DNA from: Aggregicoccus sp. 17bor-14
Lineage (GTDB): Bacteria > Myxococcota > Myxococcia > Myxococcales > Myxococcaceae
Assembly: GCF_009659535.1 (NCBI RefSeq)
Contig: NZ_VJZZ01000007.1
Span: forward strand, 1 to 64,000
Length of the DNA: 64,000 nt
Reading direction: 5' to 3'
The translations under genes were made by a program, and so were the position numbers. Positions 52,434 to 63,160 of this stretch are shown in pieces. Under the pieces are notes generated by a model. It worked only from the letters and a program-made list of their open reading frames with translations, was not told where the DNA came from and searched no databases. The first letter of the stretch is position 1. Every line of letters begins with the position of its first letter.

Positions 52434-54209
52434 CTAGTCCGCCCCCAGCCCGGCGCCCTCGTTGCGCGGGTCGCTCGCGGCGTAGAAGAGGCCGTTCTTC
52501 GGGTCCCAGAGCACCGCCTCCGCGTCGCCCCAGGCCTCGCGGCGCACCACCTTGTGGCCGCGCGCCTCGAGCGCCGCCACCGTCGCGGGCTCGAGCCCCC
52601 AGCGGTCCACCCACAGCTCGTCCGGCAGGTACTGGTGGTGCACGCGCCCCGCGCCCACCGCGCGCGTCACGTCCATCCCTGCGTCCACCACGTTGCTGAT
52701 GACCTGGATGACGGTGGTGGGGATGGTGGAGCCGCCGGGGCTGCCCACCGCGAGCATGACGCGCTTGGGGTCCTCCTTCGAGAACACCAGCGTGGGGCTC
52801 ATGGAGGAGAGCGGCACCTTGCCCGGCGCGATGGCGTTGGGCTCGCCCGTCACGAGCCCGTACGCGTTGGGCACGCCCGGCATCGCCGCGAAGTCGTCCA
52901 TCTCGTCGTTGAGCAGCACGCCCGTCCCCTTCGCCACGAGGCAGGAGCCGAAGCCGTAGTTCACCGTGGTGGTCATCACCACCGCGTTGCCCTTCGCGTC
53001 GATGACGGAGATGTGCGTGGTGTTCTTCTTCTCCGTCTTCTCGACTGGAGCCTGCCCCTTCCCGGAGGGCAGGGTGCTCTGCGGCGCGCCCTCGCGCGCG
53101 GGCAGCAGGCTCACGCTGGGGGTCGCGCGCTGCGGGTCGATGGTGGAGGCGAGCTGGGCGATGTACGCGTCCGAGCGGAAGCGCTCGAGCGGGATGTCCA
53201 CGAAGGCGGGGTCCCCGAGGAACTTCGCGCGGTCCACGTAGGCGCGGCGCACGGCCTCCGCGTACAGGTGCACCGCGAGCGGGTCGCGCCAGCTCATCTT
53301 CGGCTGCAGGCGCTCGAGCATGCCCAGCACCTGCACCACCGCGAGCCCGCCCGCGCTGGGCGGGGGCATGGTGAGCAGGCGGTGGCCGCGGTAGTGCCCC
53401 TCGAGCGGCGCGTGGGGCCTCGTCTTGAAGCCGCTCAGGTCCTCCTGCGTGAGCAGGCCGCCGCCCGCCCTCACCGCCGCCACCAGCTGCCCGGCGATGC
53501 GCCCCGCGTAGAAGGCCTTCTCGCCCCTCGCGGCGATCGCCTCCAGCGTGGCGGCGAGCTCCGGCTGGCGCAGCAAATAGCCCACCTCCGGCACCGCGGG
53601 CGCGCCGTCCGGCCCCTTCACGAGGAAGAGGCGGGTGGCCTCGGGGTCCTTCGCGAGGCACTCCAGGCGCCCCTCGGCCATCTGCTGGTACTTGGGCGTG
53701 ACGTAGAAGCCCTCGCGCGCCGCCTTGATCGCCGGCGCGAGCACCACGCGCCGCGGGAGGCTCCCGTGGCGCTCGAGCAGCTCGAGGTAGCCCTTCACCG
53801 CGCCGGGCACCGCCACGCTCAGCGCGCCGTCCGTGGAGAGCCCGGGCACCACCCGGCCCTCCTTCACGTACATGTCCCGGGTGGCGCCCCGCGGCGCCAC
53901 CTCGCGGAAGTCCAGCGCCTGCGTCTCGCCCGTCTTCGCGTCGTGGGTGAGCGCGAAGCCGCCGCCGCCCAGGCCCGAGTGGTAGGGGCCCACCACCGCG
54001 AGCGTGAAGGCGGCCGCCACCGCCGCGTCCGTGGCGTTGCCCCCGCGCCGCAGCATCTGCAGCGCGGCCTCGCTCGCCAGCGGGTGCGCGCTCGCCACCG
54101 CGCCGCGGCGGAAGGGGCGCGCCGCGTGCGCGGGCAGCGCGAGCGCGAGCAGCAGCAGCACGACGAGGCCAGGTGTGGCCTGGAGGACGCTTCGGCGACG
54201 GATGTCCAC
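52434..54209 (-). CDS. ggt: Gamma-glutamyltransferase
   Basis: GGT cleaves and transfers the gamma-glutamyl group of glutathione in the periplasm or outside the cell. The 591-residue precursor has a signal peptide at about 5-27 (LVVLLLLALALPAHAARP), NATDAAVAAAFTLAVVGPYH, GLGGGGFAL, and the autoprocessing/nucleophile motif KNTTHISVID with Thr397 expected to be the new N-terminus of the small subunit. GSPGGSTIPTTVIQVI lies in that subunit. The GTG start follows AGGAG by about ten bases and begins the signal peptide. A longer in-frame extension upstream is not signal-like. Confidence 0.93.
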   Translation of the reverse strand: MDIRRRSVLQATPGLVVLLLLALALPAHAARPFRRGAVASAHPLASEAALQMLRRGGNATDAAVAAAFTLAVVGPYHSGLGGGGFALTHDAKTGETQALDFREVAPRGATRDMYVKEGRVVPGLSTDGALSVAVPGAVKGYLELLERHGSLPRRVVLAPAIKAAREGFYVTPKYQQMAEGRLECLAKDPEATRLFLVKGPDGAPAVPEVGYLLRQPELAATLEAIAARGEKAFYAGRIAGQLVAAVRAGGGLLTQEDLSGFKTRPHAPLEGHYRGHRLLTMPPPSAGGLAVVQVLGMLERLQPKMSWRDPLAVHLYAEAVRRAYVDRAKFLGDPAFVDIPLERFRSDAYIAQLASTIDPQRATPSVSLLPAREGAPQSTLPSGKGQAPVEKTEKKNTTHISVIDAKGNAVVMTTTVNYGFGSCLVAKGTGVLLNDEMDDFAAMPGVPNAYGLVTGEPNAIAPGKVPLSSMSPTLVFSKEDPKRVMLAVGSPGGSTIPTTVIQVISNVVDAGMDVTRAVGAGRVHHQYLPDELWVDRWGLEPATVAALEARGHKVVRREAWGDAEAVLWDPKNGLFYAASDPRNEGAGLGAD

Positions 54210-54360
54210 GGCGGGGGGCTCTCCTGAAGAGGGGGCGCGGGAGCCCCGAAGGTAGCGGGGAGCGGCGCCGGGGGCCCGCCAAAGTGATCGTCTGGCACAG
54301 GGCCCCCGTCGACCAACGCACGGTTGACGATCCGGCCCCTGGTCCCTAAATCCTGGCCCC

Positions 54361-55773
54361 ATGTCAGCTCCGATCGCGGCCGTGGTGTTGTGCGCAGGCA
54401 AGGGCACCCGGATGAAGTCCAAGAAGCCCAAGGTGCTCCACACCATCCTGGGCAAGCCCCTGTGCGCCTATCCGCTGATGCGCGCCCGGGACCTGGGCGC
54501 GAGCCCCCTGGTCCCCGTGGTGGGCCACGGCGCCGAGCAGGTGCAGCGCACGCTCGAGGCGCTCTTCCCCACCGAGAACCTGCGCTTCGCGCTGCAGAAG
54601 GAGCAGCGCGGCACCGCGGACGCGGTGAAGGCCGCGGCGGACGCGCTCAAGGACTTCCAGGGCCGCGTGCTCATCCTCTCCGGGGACGTGCCCCTGCTGC
54701 GCAAGGAGACCCTGCAGCGCCTGCTCGAGGCGCACGAGCAGGGCAAGGCGCTGCTCAGCCTCGTCTCCATGAGCCCCGCGGACCCCACGGGCTACGGGCG
54801 CGTGGTGCGGGAGAACGGCAAGGTTGCGCGCATCGTGGAGCACAAGGACGCGACGCCCGAGCAGCGCACTGTCCGCGAGTGCAACGCGGGCATCTACGTG
54901 GTGGAGAGCCGCTTCCTCTGGCCCGCGCTCGGCCGCATCCGCACCCAGAACGCCCAGGGCGAGTACTACCTCACGGACCTCGTGGAGATGGCGGCCGCCG
55001 AGGGCGGGGTGGTGGCCGTGGATACGGACTTCGACGAGACGGCCGGCGTGAACGACCGCGTGGAGCTCGCGGCGCGCGCCCGCGCGATGCAGGAGCGCAT
55101 CAACACCGGGCACATGCGCGCCGGCGTGAGCCTGCAGGACCCCGCGACCACCTACATCGAAGAGGAGGTCGTCATCGGCGCGGACACGGAGCTCGCCCCC
55201 GGGGTGAGCCTCCAGGGTCGTACCGTGGTCGGACAGGACGTCTTCATCGGGCAGGGCAGTGTCCTGGTGGCCTCGAGCGTGGCCGACGGGACGCACATCA
55301 AGCCCTACTCCGTGCTCGAGGAGGCCCAGGTGGGCGAGCGCTGCCACATCGGTCCCTTCAGCAGGTTGCGCCCGGGTACAGAGTTGGCCGAAGACGTGCA
55401 TCTGGGCAACTTCGTGGAGACGAAGAAGGCCCGCATCGGGGCCGGGACCAAGGCCGGACACCTCAGTTATCTGGGGGATGCGCGCATCGGGCGCGGCGTG
55501 AACGTGGGCGCGGGCACGATCACCTGTAATTACGACGGGGTGAACAAGCACCTGACCGAGCTGGGGGACGGCGTCTTCATCGGCTCGGACACGCAGCTGG
55601 TGGCTCCCGTGAAGCTGGGGGACGGCGCCTATGTCGGCGCCGGCACCACGGTGACGAAGGACGTTCCCGCGGGGGCGCTCGCCGTGTCGCGCACCCCGCA
55701 GGACAACAAGGAGGGCTGGGTCGCGCGCAAGCAGGCGCGCCAGTCCTCCAAGAAGAAGACCCAGGCGGGGTAG
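54361..55773 (+). CDS. glmU: Bifunctional GlcN-1-P acetyltransferase / GlcNAc-1-P uridyltransferase
   Basis: GlmU makes UDP-GlcNAc from glucosamine-1-P, acetyl-CoA and UTP. The 470 residues contain the N-terminal pyrophosphorylase loop [31 protein letters not shown] and ILSGDVPLL. From about 265 there is a left-handed beta-helix ([60 protein letters not shown]). GlmS follows 108 bases downstream on the same strand, so consecutive steps of amino-sugar synthesis are encoded together. Confidence 0.96.
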   Translation: MSAPIAAVVLCAGKGTRMKSKKPKVLHTILGKPLCAYPLMRARDLGASPLVPVVGHGAEQVQRTLEALFPTENLRFALQKEQRGTADAVKAAADALKDFQGRVLILSGDVPLLRKETLQRLLEAHEQGKALLSLVSMSPADPTGYGRVVRENGKVARIVEHKDATPEQRTVRECNAGIYVVESRFLWPALGRIRTQNAQGEYYLTDLVEMAAAEGGVVAVDTDFDETAGVNDRVELAARARAMQERINTGHMRAGVSLQDPATTYIEEEVVIGADTELAPGVSLQGRTVVGQDVFIGQGSVLVASSVADGTHIKPYSVLEEAQVGERCHIGPFSRLRPGTELAEDVHLGNFVETKKARIGAGTKAGHLSYLGDARIGRGVNVGAGTITCNYDGVNKHLTELGDGVFIGSDTQLVAPVKLGDGAYVGAGTTVTKDVPAGALAVSRTPQDNKEGWVARKQARQSSKKKTQAG

Positions 55774-55881
55774 GGGCAGAGTGGAGTGGGGGGGCTTGCT
55801 GGCTGCCCGGCCGGTGAGCATCCAGGGAATCGGGCCCGCGGATTTGATCCAGCGGGTTGGGGCGTGAGAGAGGATCGCGGC

Positions 55882-57717
<1,836 letters not shown>

Positions 57718-57726
57718 TGCTGCGTC

Positions 57727-57750
57727 CTCCCTCTCCCTCTGGGTGAGGGA
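57727..57750. repeat. Interspersed palindromic repeat, short copy 3
   Basis: CTCCCTCTCCCTCTGGGTGA followed by GGGA is a shortened version of the units at 16664 and 18805, lacking the second stem arm GAGAGGG. It lies ten bases after the glmS stop, again intergenic. Confidence 0.6.
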
Positions 57751-57768
57751 AGTGCCTTACCCACCGAG

Positions 57769-57809
57769 GCCCGGTGTCTCCCCAAAGGAGACCCGGGCTT
57801 CGTCATTTT
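57769..57809 (+). terminator. Intrinsic terminator of glmS
   Basis: The stem GCCCGG...GTCTCC pairs with GGAGAC...CCGGGC (12 bp with one bulged T) around a CCAAA loop, followed by TTCGTCATTTT. This is the most classical Rho-independent terminator in the window and ends the glmU-glmS unit. Confidence 0.82.
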
Positions 57810-57850
57810 CGGCGTCCGCTGAAGGCGCGTGGGTGCCACCATGCAGCCGC

Positions 57851-58363
57851 ATGGAGAACGTGACGCAGCGGATGATGAAGTACCGGGAGGCCGCCCGGCA
57901 TCTCTGGAACACGTTCCTCCGCGAGGAGCAGACCTTCTCGCCGCAGCGTCTGCCGTCCGACGAGGTGCTCGATGACTGGGAGGCGCTGCAGCCCCTGCTG
58001 TTCAGGGCGCTGGTGCTGCGCCACACCGGGAATGAAGCACACGCGGCGGCGCGACTCTCGAGCGGGCGGCGCAGCGAGCCGCTTCCCTTCCTCCGCGTCG
58101 TCCCCACGAGCGACCGTGTCCCGGCAATGGTGAGCAGAGGCAAGCCCGCGAAGACCTACTGGGACCATCCCGTGAACCGCCTCGGTCCAGAAGACGATCT
58201 CCGGTTCATCGACTTCTTCGACTGGGACAGCAGCCGCTTCCTGGACTTCGCGTACTACCGCGTCGAGATCCGCGCCTGCGCGCGTGAGCCGGGGCTCGTG
58301 GGCCACGAGGCTTTGCTCGAGGTGCAATACGCGGACGTCTTCGTCGATGGGGCTGCCCGATGA
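57851..58363 (+). CDS. Hypothetical protein, 170 aa
   Basis: A soluble 170-residue protein opening MENVTQRMMKYREAARHLWN. Its core has FSPQRLPSDEVLDDWEALQP and it ends VQYADVFVDGAAR. The aromatic and charged middle (RFIDFFDWDSSRFLDFAYYR) is distinctive, but I do not recognise a family. Codon use appears less GC3-biased than in its neighbours, so acquisition by transfer is possible. It overlaps the HAD gene by four bases (ATGA). Confidence 0.68.
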   Translation: MENVTQRMMKYREAARHLWNTFLREEQTFSPQRLPSDEVLDDWEALQPLLFRALVLRHTGNEAHAAARLSSGRRSEPLPFLRVVPTSDRVPAMVSRGKPAKTYWDHPVNRLGPEDDLRFIDFFDWDSSRFLDFAYYRVEIRACAREPGLVGHEALLEVQYADVFVDGAAR

Positions 58364-58974
58364 GCCGCGCAAGTACACCCCGCGCCGTGCTCTTCGACCT
58401 CGACGGCGTGCTCGCGCACAGCGAGGAGGCGTGGTTCCGCACGCTGGAGGCCGCAGGGCTGCGCTTTCGCGGCCGCGCCGTCACCCGCGGGGAGTTCGCG
58501 CCCACCTTCGGGCAGAGCTCGGCGGAGAACTGCCGCGTGTTCGGCTTCGGCTGCAGTCCCGCGGAGCTGGACGCCTTCTTCGTCGAGACCTTCCCGCGCT
58601 TCGCCTCCGAAGCGCGCACGGAGCCCGCAGCGCCGGCCGTGCTCGATGCGCTCGGCGCGCGCGGCGTGCTGCGCGCCGTGGTGACCAACGCCATGCGCCC
58701 CATCGCCGAGGCGGCACTCGCGGCCGGAGGGCTCACGCCCCGGCTCGAGTACGTGGCCTGCGCGGGCGGCGCTCTTCGCGCCAAGCCTTCGCCGGACCTG
58801 CTCGTGCACGCGCTCGAAGCGCTCGGGGTGCCGGCCGCGTCCGCGTGGATGGTGGGCGACAGCCGCTTCGACCGCGAGGCGGCCGCAGCGGCCGGTGTGT
58901 ACTTCGTGGGGCTGCGCATGCCGGGAGACGTGCGGCTCGAGCGCCTCCAGGCGCTCCCCGCGCTGCTCGGCTGA
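58360..58974 (+). CDS. HAD-family hydrolase, beta-phosphoglucomutase-like
   Basis: A 204-residue HAD phosphatase: motif I AVLFDLDGVLAHSEEAW, motif II AVVTNAMRPIAEAAL, Lys in LRAKPSPDLL, motif III/IV MVGDSRFDREAAAAAGVYFV. The helical cap and the FDLDGV-x-x-x-S opening match the group containing beta-phosphoglucomutase and sugar-phosphatases. No substrate can be assigned. It is translationally coupled to the preceding 170-residue gene. Confidence 0.88.
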   Translation: MSRASTPRAVLFDLDGVLAHSEEAWFRTLEAAGLRFRGRAVTRGEFAPTFGQSSAENCRVFGFGCSPAELDAFFVETFPRFASEARTEPAAPAVLDALGARGVLRAVVTNAMRPIAEAALAAGGLTPRLEYVACAGGALRAKPSPDLLVHALEALGVPAASAWMVGDSRFDREAAAAAGVYFVGLRMPGDVRLERLQALPALLG

Positions 58975-59052
58975 GGCGCGGAGTTCACTGCCCGGCACTG
59001 CAACCGCGGGGGAGACTTCCTCGTCCGGCCCCACGTCCCCAATTCGCAGGGG

Positions 59053-60093
59053 ATGGCCTCCTGGCTCACCCACCTGCAGTTGCTCCTGCGCAGAGGCGCG
59101 CTCCTCTGCACTGCGGGCCTCCTCGCGTGCGCGGGCGGGCAGGGGACTCCGCTGCCCCCGCCGCAGCCTGCGCCCGGGGCGGACGCGGGCGTGCCGGATG
59201 CGGGCAGCCCGGACACGGCGGATGCCGTGCACCCGGGGCCGGGCTACCCCGGCCCGGTCATCGAGGGCTGCGCGGTGTTCCCGCTCGACAACGCGTGGAA
59301 CCAGGACGTGTCGCGCTTGCCCGTGCACCCGGACTCCGAGCGCTTCATCGAGGCGATGGGCGCTGACGGCGAGCTCGTCGCGGCCTGGGGCCAGCTCGCC
59401 GAGCAGTACGGCGTGCCCATCACGGTGGTGCGCGGCACGCAGCCGCGCGTGCCGGTGGAATTCCGCTACGAGGCGCACAGCGACCCCGGGCCCTATCCCA
59501 TCCCGGACGACGTGCTGCGCGAGGCCGACAAGGACCCGGATGCGGACCACCACGCCATCGTGCTCGACCGCGACCGCTGCTGGGCCTACGAGCTCTACGA
59601 CCTGCGCCGCAAGGCGGACGGCGGCTGGTTCGCGCAGTCCGGCGCGCTCTGGCACCTGGGGGTGAACTGGACGCGGCCCGAGGGCTACACCTCCGCGGAC
59701 GCCGCGGGCCTGCCCATCCTCCCCGGGCTCGTGCGCTACGAGGAGACGGAGGGCGAGCTGCGCCACGCCATCCGCATCACCTCTCACGCCACGCAGGCGG
59801 GCTACATCGCGCCCGCGAGCCACTTCTCCGCCACCTCGAGCAGCCCCTTCGCTCCGCCCATGGGGCTGCGGCTGCGGCTCAAGGCGAGCGTGGACCTCTC
59901 CGGCTATGCGCCGCGCATGCGGGTGCTGCTGCGCGCGCTGCAGCGCTACGGCGCCATCGTGGCGGACAACGGCAACAGCTGGCGCATCGGCGGCACCTCG
60001 GATCCGCGCTGGAGCATCCCCGAGCTGCACTCGCTCGCGGGCATCCACGGCTCGGACTTCGAGGTGGTGCAGACCGGGCCCATCCAGCGCTGA
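59053..60093 (+). CDS. Conserved exported protein of unknown function
   Basis: A 346-residue lipoprotein with signal RRGALLCTAGLLACAG. A short Asp-Ala-Gly linker (GADAGVPDAGSPD) follows. The rest is one conserved domain: FPLDNAWNQDVSRLPVHPDS, then DHHAIVLDRDRCWAYELYD, LPILPGLVRYEE, HAIRITSHATQAGYIAPASH and a run MGLRLRLKASVDLSGYAPRM. I know this arrangement from uncharacterised secreted proteins of bacteria and fungi. Conserved His, Asp and aromatic residues suggest an enzyme or carbohydrate-binding role, but this is not established. It converges on the 5'-nucleotidase gene with seven bases between stops. Confidence 0.77.
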   Translation: MASWLTHLQLLLRRGALLCTAGLLACAGGQGTPLPPPQPAPGADAGVPDAGSPDTADAVHPGPGYPGPVIEGCAVFPLDNAWNQDVSRLPVHPDSERFIEAMGADGELVAAWGQLAEQYGVPITVVRGTQPRVPVEFRYEAHSDPGPYPIPDDVLREADKDPDADHHAIVLDRDRCWAYELYDLRRKADGGWFAQSGALWHLGVNWTRPEGYTSADAAGLPILPGLVRYEETEGELRHAIRITSHATQAGYIAPASHFSATSSSPFAPPMGLRLRLKASVDLSGYAPRMRVLLRALQRYGAIVADNGNSWRIGGTSDPRWSIPELHSLAGIHGSDFEVVQTGPIQR

Positions 60094-60100
60094 AGCGGGC

Positions 60101-61789
60101 TCAGGGCACGCGGTGGACGCGGTCGAGCGGCGGGGGCACGAGCGGGTTGTGCGCGTGCAGGTAGGCCTGCAGCGCGTCCAGGTCCAGCACGCCGCCCACG
60201 CGCTCGCCCGCCGCGGGCAGGACGCTGAAGCCGTCGCCGCCGGCCGCGATGAAGCTGTTCACGGTGACGCGGTAGCGCTTCGCGGGATCCACGGGCACGC
60301 CGTCCAGCCGCATCGAGGCGGGGTCCACCTTCGAGCCCTCGGGCGCCGAGGTGCTCCAGGTGAACGTGAAGTTGCGCGAAGGCGAGAGGATGCGCACGCG
60401 GCTGCCGAGCCACTGCTGCTCGAGCAGCTGGTGCAGCTCGCGGCCGGTGAGCGTGAGCGTCACCATCGTGTTGCCGAAGGGATGCACCGTGAAGATCTCG
60501 CCGTAGGTCACCTCGCCGGCGTCGATGTCGGCGCGGATTCCTCCCGGGTTCATGAACGAGAGCTGCGCGCCCTGGGCCCGCGTGGCCTCCAGCTGTGCGT
60601 CCGCGATCACGTCGCCGATGCTGCTCTCGCCCGTATCGGTGGGACCCAGCACCCCGGGCGCCTGGCGCAGGGGGGCCTGGAGGAAGCCCACCGGGCGCTT
60701 CTCGAGCGGCGCGCTCAGCGCCTTGTAGTGCGCGACGAGCGCCTGCTCCTCGGGCACGGGCGGCACGTCGCGCGTGACCACCTCCTGGCGGGCCTTCACC
60801 TCGAGCACCTTGCCGCTCGCGCGGTCCAGCGAGAGGTCCAGCACCGTGAGCAGGCGGCCCACGTTCGCGGCGCTGGTCACCCGCTTGCCGGAGAGCACAC
60901 AGTTGTACGCCTGATGCGTGTGCGCGCTGTGGATGACGCTCACCGCGGGGGACATCCCGCGCGCGATGTCCACGATGGGCCCGGTGAGGCGGGTGCACCC
61001 GTCGTAGCGGCTGCCGGGCGCCTGCTCGCCGCCCTCGTGCAGCAGGACGACGATGGCCTGCACGCCCTCGGCCTGGAGCTTGGGCACCAGCGCGTTCACG
61101 GTCTCCACCTCGTCGGTGAAGTGCAGCCCCGCGATGCCCGTGGGGGTGACGAGCGTGGCCATGCCCTCCAGCGTCATCCCGATGAAGCCCACCTTCACGC
61201 CCTCGAAGCTGCGCACCTCGTAGGCGGGGAACAGCGTGTGGCCGCTCGCGTCCTTCACGTTGGCCGCGAGGTAGTGGAAGCGCGCGCCCGGGAAGGGCGT
61301 GCCGTCCTGGCAGCCGTCCTCGGGGTGGCAGCCGCCGCGCTGCATGCGCAGCAGCTCGGTGCTGCCCTCGTCGAACTCGTGGTTGCCCACGGCGGCGAGG
61401 TCCAGGCCCAGCAGGTTCATCGCCTCGATGGTGGGCTCGTCGTGGAAGAGCGCGGAGACGAGCGGGCTCGCGCCGATGAGGTCTCCCGAGGAGACGACGA
61501 GCGTGTTCGGGTTCTGTGCGCGCAGCTGCGCCACGTGGCGCGCGAAGAAGGCGACGCCGCCCGCGTCCACGCGCTCGGGCTTGCCGCTCGCGTCCGGGCC
61601 GAGCGTGAAGGGCGTTGCAGGCGGCTCCAGCTGCCCGTGGAAGTCGTTGAACGCGATCAGCTGCACGTGCACGGGCGTGGCCTGCGCGGCCGCGCGCGGA
61701 GCGGGGGCCGCGGTGCGGCACGAGGCGAGGAGCGTCGCCGCACAGAGAAGCGCGGCGCGGAGGACGGGGGCAGGGCGCGAGGAGGACAT
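60101..61789 (-). CDS. Exported 5'-nucleotidase / 2',3'-cyclic phosphodiesterase family protein
   Basis: A 562-residue UshA/CpdB-type lipoprotein. The signal is VLRAALLCAATLLASC. The N-terminal metallophosphatase domain has LIAFNDFHGQLEP, VVSSGDLIGASPL, AVGNHEFDEGS, VVLLHEGGEQ, and HSAHTHQAYNC near 250. The C-terminal substrate domain (about 360-562) has FMNPGGIRADIDAGEVTYGE, VHPFGNTMVTLTLTGRELHQ and VNSFIAAGGDGFSVL. It hydrolyses extracellular nucleotides for phosphate or nucleoside uptake. Confidence 0.92.
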   Translation of the reverse strand: MSSSRPAPVLRAALLCAATLLASCRTAAPAPRAAAQATPVHVQLIAFNDFHGQLEPPATPFTLGPDASGKPERVDAGGVAFFARHVAQLRAQNPNTLVVSSGDLIGASPLVSALFHDEPTIEAMNLLGLDLAAVGNHEFDEGSTELLRMQRGGCHPEDGCQDGTPFPGARFHYLAANVKDASGHTLFPAYEVRSFEGVKVGFIGMTLEGMATLVTPTGIAGLHFTDEVETVNALVPKLQAEGVQAIVVLLHEGGEQAPGSRYDGCTRLTGPIVDIARGMSPAVSVIHSAHTHQAYNCVLSGKRVTSAANVGRLLTVLDLSLDRASGKVLEVKARQEVVTRDVPPVPEEQALVAHYKALSAPLEKRPVGFLQAPLRQAPGVLGPTDTGESSIGDVIADAQLEATRAQGAQLSFMNPGGIRADIDAGEVTYGEIFTVHPFGNTMVTLTLTGRELHQLLEQQWLGSRVRILSPSRNFTFTWSTSAPEGSKVDPASMRLDGVPVDPAKRYRVTVNSFIAAGGDGFSVLPAAGERVGGVLDLDALQAYLHAHNPLVPPPLDRVHRVP

Positions 61790-61839
61790 GCGCGCCCGGT
61801 CTTAGCGGCTCGGGGCCGCGCTGGCCAGAAGCGCGAGGG

Positions 61840-62118
61840 CTACTCGGGGTCGCGGCTGAGCTCGAGCATCAGCTCCAGGTCCTCGGCGCTCTGCACCTCG
61901 TCCAGGTGCTCGAGCAGCTCGAGGTTCTCCACCACCTCGCGGTCCTCGTCCTTCGCCTCCTGCGCCGCCCCGGCGTCCTTGGGTTCCCCGGACGAGGGCT
62001 GGGGCGCAGGCTTCTTTTCCTTCGCCCCGCGCGGCGCGGGCGCAGGCTGCGCGGCGGGCTTCTGCGGGGGCTGGGCGGGGGCCGCTGCGAGCGCGGCGAG
62101 CAGCAGCAGCGCCGTCAC
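61840..62118 (-). CDS. Small exported acidic protein, last gene of the ECF sigma module
   Basis: A 92-residue protein. The hydrophobic N-terminus TALLLLAALAAAPAQPP is a probable signal peptide, followed by a Pro/Ala/Lys linker. The acidic C-terminus has EVVENLELLEHLDEV and SAEDLELMLEL. That end resembles the tail of the anti-sigma factor two genes upstream (pattern EVxxN[LM]EL...D.V...S.EDLE). The GTG overlaps the stop of the DUF3106-type gene by four bases. Function is unknown. The shared motif suggests a common partner or regulation between the two proteins. Confidence 0.66.
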   Translation of the reverse strand: MTALLLLAALAAAPAQPPQKPAAQPAPAPRGAKEKKPAPQPSSGEPKDAGAAQEAKDEDREVVENLELLEHLDEVQSAEDLELMLELSRDPE

Positions 62119-62666
62119 TGCCCGCGCCTCTCGCGCAGACGCTGGCGCAGCTGCTGGCGCTCCTCCGGAGTCATCTGCCGCCAGCGGCGCAGGTTCTCCA
62201 TCATCTCCTCGCGCCGCTCGGGGTGGGCGCGCAGGTAGGCGCGCATGCGCTGGCGCAGCTCGGCGCGCCGCTCGGCCTTGAGGCCGCGGAACTCCCGGAA
62301 GTGCTCGCGCAGCGCGCGCCGCTCCTCGGGCGGGAGGCGCTTGAAGTCGGCCAGGTTCTGGCGCAGCCGCTGCTTCTCCTCGGGGGGCAGGGCGCGGAAG
62401 CGGCGCAGGTTCTCGCGCACGCGCGCCCGCTCCTCCGGCGGCAGCGCCTTGAACTCGCGCAGCCGCTCGCGCAGCCGCTCCTTCTCCTCGGGGCTCATCT
62501 TCTCGAAGCGCTCGAGCGCCGCGCGCCGGTCAGCATCGGAGGCGGCCCCGGCGGCCGGGCTCGCGGCCTCCGGCGGCGGCGCGGGCTGGGGCGCCGTCTG
62601 CGCGAGCGCCGGCAGCGACAGCGCCAGCACGAGCGCCGCGAGGCGGGGAAGGGGAAAGCGCATCAT
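62115..62666 (-). CDS. Exported DUF3106-type Arg/Glu-rich helical-repeat protein
   Basis: A 183-residue exported protein. The signal peptide is about 1-22 (LPRLAALVLALSLPALAQTA). A Pro/Ala linker follows, then about six units near 20 residues each with the pattern LPPEERxxLRxxLxxFR, for example FKALPPEERARVRENLRRFR and FKRLPPEERRALREHFREFR. This is the DUF3106 arrangement: amphipathic helices joined at PEE turns, strongly charged. Its position after an ECF sigma/anti-sigma pair suggests a periplasmic accessory to envelope-stress signalling, which is inference. The ATG overlaps the anti-sigma stop (ATGA). Confidence 0.82.
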   Translation of the reverse strand: MMRFPLPRLAALVLALSLPALAQTAPQPAPPPEAASPAAGAASDADRRAALERFEKMSPEEKERLRERLREFKALPPEERARVRENLRRFRALPPEEKQRLRQNLADFKRLPPEERRALREHFREFRGLKAERRAELRQRMRAYLRAHPERREEMMENLRRWRQMTPEERQQLRQRLRERRGQ

Positions 62667-63160
62667 CGCTGCCGCTCCAGGGTGTGGAGGTTCGCGATGA
62701 CCTCCAGGTCTTCGGGGCTGTCGAGCCCCACCACGTCGTAGTCCTCGGCGAGCTCCATGTTGCTCGCCACCTCGAACGCCACGGGGTCCGCCGTCTCGGG
62801 CAGCAGCAGCGACCCGACGCTCGGCTCCTGCTGCGCCTGCAGCAGCACCACGGCGAGCGCCACCGCGGCGAGCCCCGGCACGAGCAGCACCGGGCGCAGC
62901 AGCGGCTTGAAGGCAGCACCCAGGCGCTCGGACAGGGGCCGCGGAAGGGCCTCCACGCGCGCGAGCACCGCGCGGCGCGTGTGCGGAGAGAGCGCGGGCT
63001 CGGGCAGCTCGGGGAGGCGCGCGAGCGTGTGGCGCAGGAGCCCCTCCGTGCGCCGGCACGCGGCGCAGCCCGCCAGGTGCGCCTGCACCTCGCGCGCGCG
63101 CGGCGCCTCCAGCTCTCCATCGATGTAGGCGGTCAGCTCTTCCTCGTACGTGCAGCTCAT
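62663..63160 (-). CDS. Zinc-finger anti-sigma factor (transmembrane)
   Basis: A 165-residue anti-sigma factor. The N-terminal zf-HC2/ZAS domain has CTYEEELTAYIDGEL and HLAGCAACRR, giving the HxxxCxxC site, and binds the ECF sigma factor. One membrane helix (PVLLVPGLAAVALAVVLLQA) lies near residues 92-111. The outer tail has SNMELAEDYDVVGLDSPEDL, the motif echoed in the small exported protein at the end of the operon. It overlaps the sigma gene by four bases. It should hold the sigma factor inactive at the membrane until an envelope signal arrives. Confidence 0.9.
   Translation of the reverse strand: MSCTYEEELTAYIDGELEAPRAREVQAHLAGCAACRRTEGLLRHTLARLPELPEPALSPHTRRAVLARVEALPRPLSERLGAAFKPLLRPVLLVPGLAAVALAVVLLQAQQEPSVGSLLLPETADPVAFEVASNMELAEDYDVVGLDSPEDLEVIANLHTLERQR

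Noticed and set aside
55774-55881. glmS ribozyme or riboswitch upstream of glmS
   Set aside because: The 108-base gap is too short and shows no ribozyme core. This regulation is mainly found in Gram-positive bacteria.
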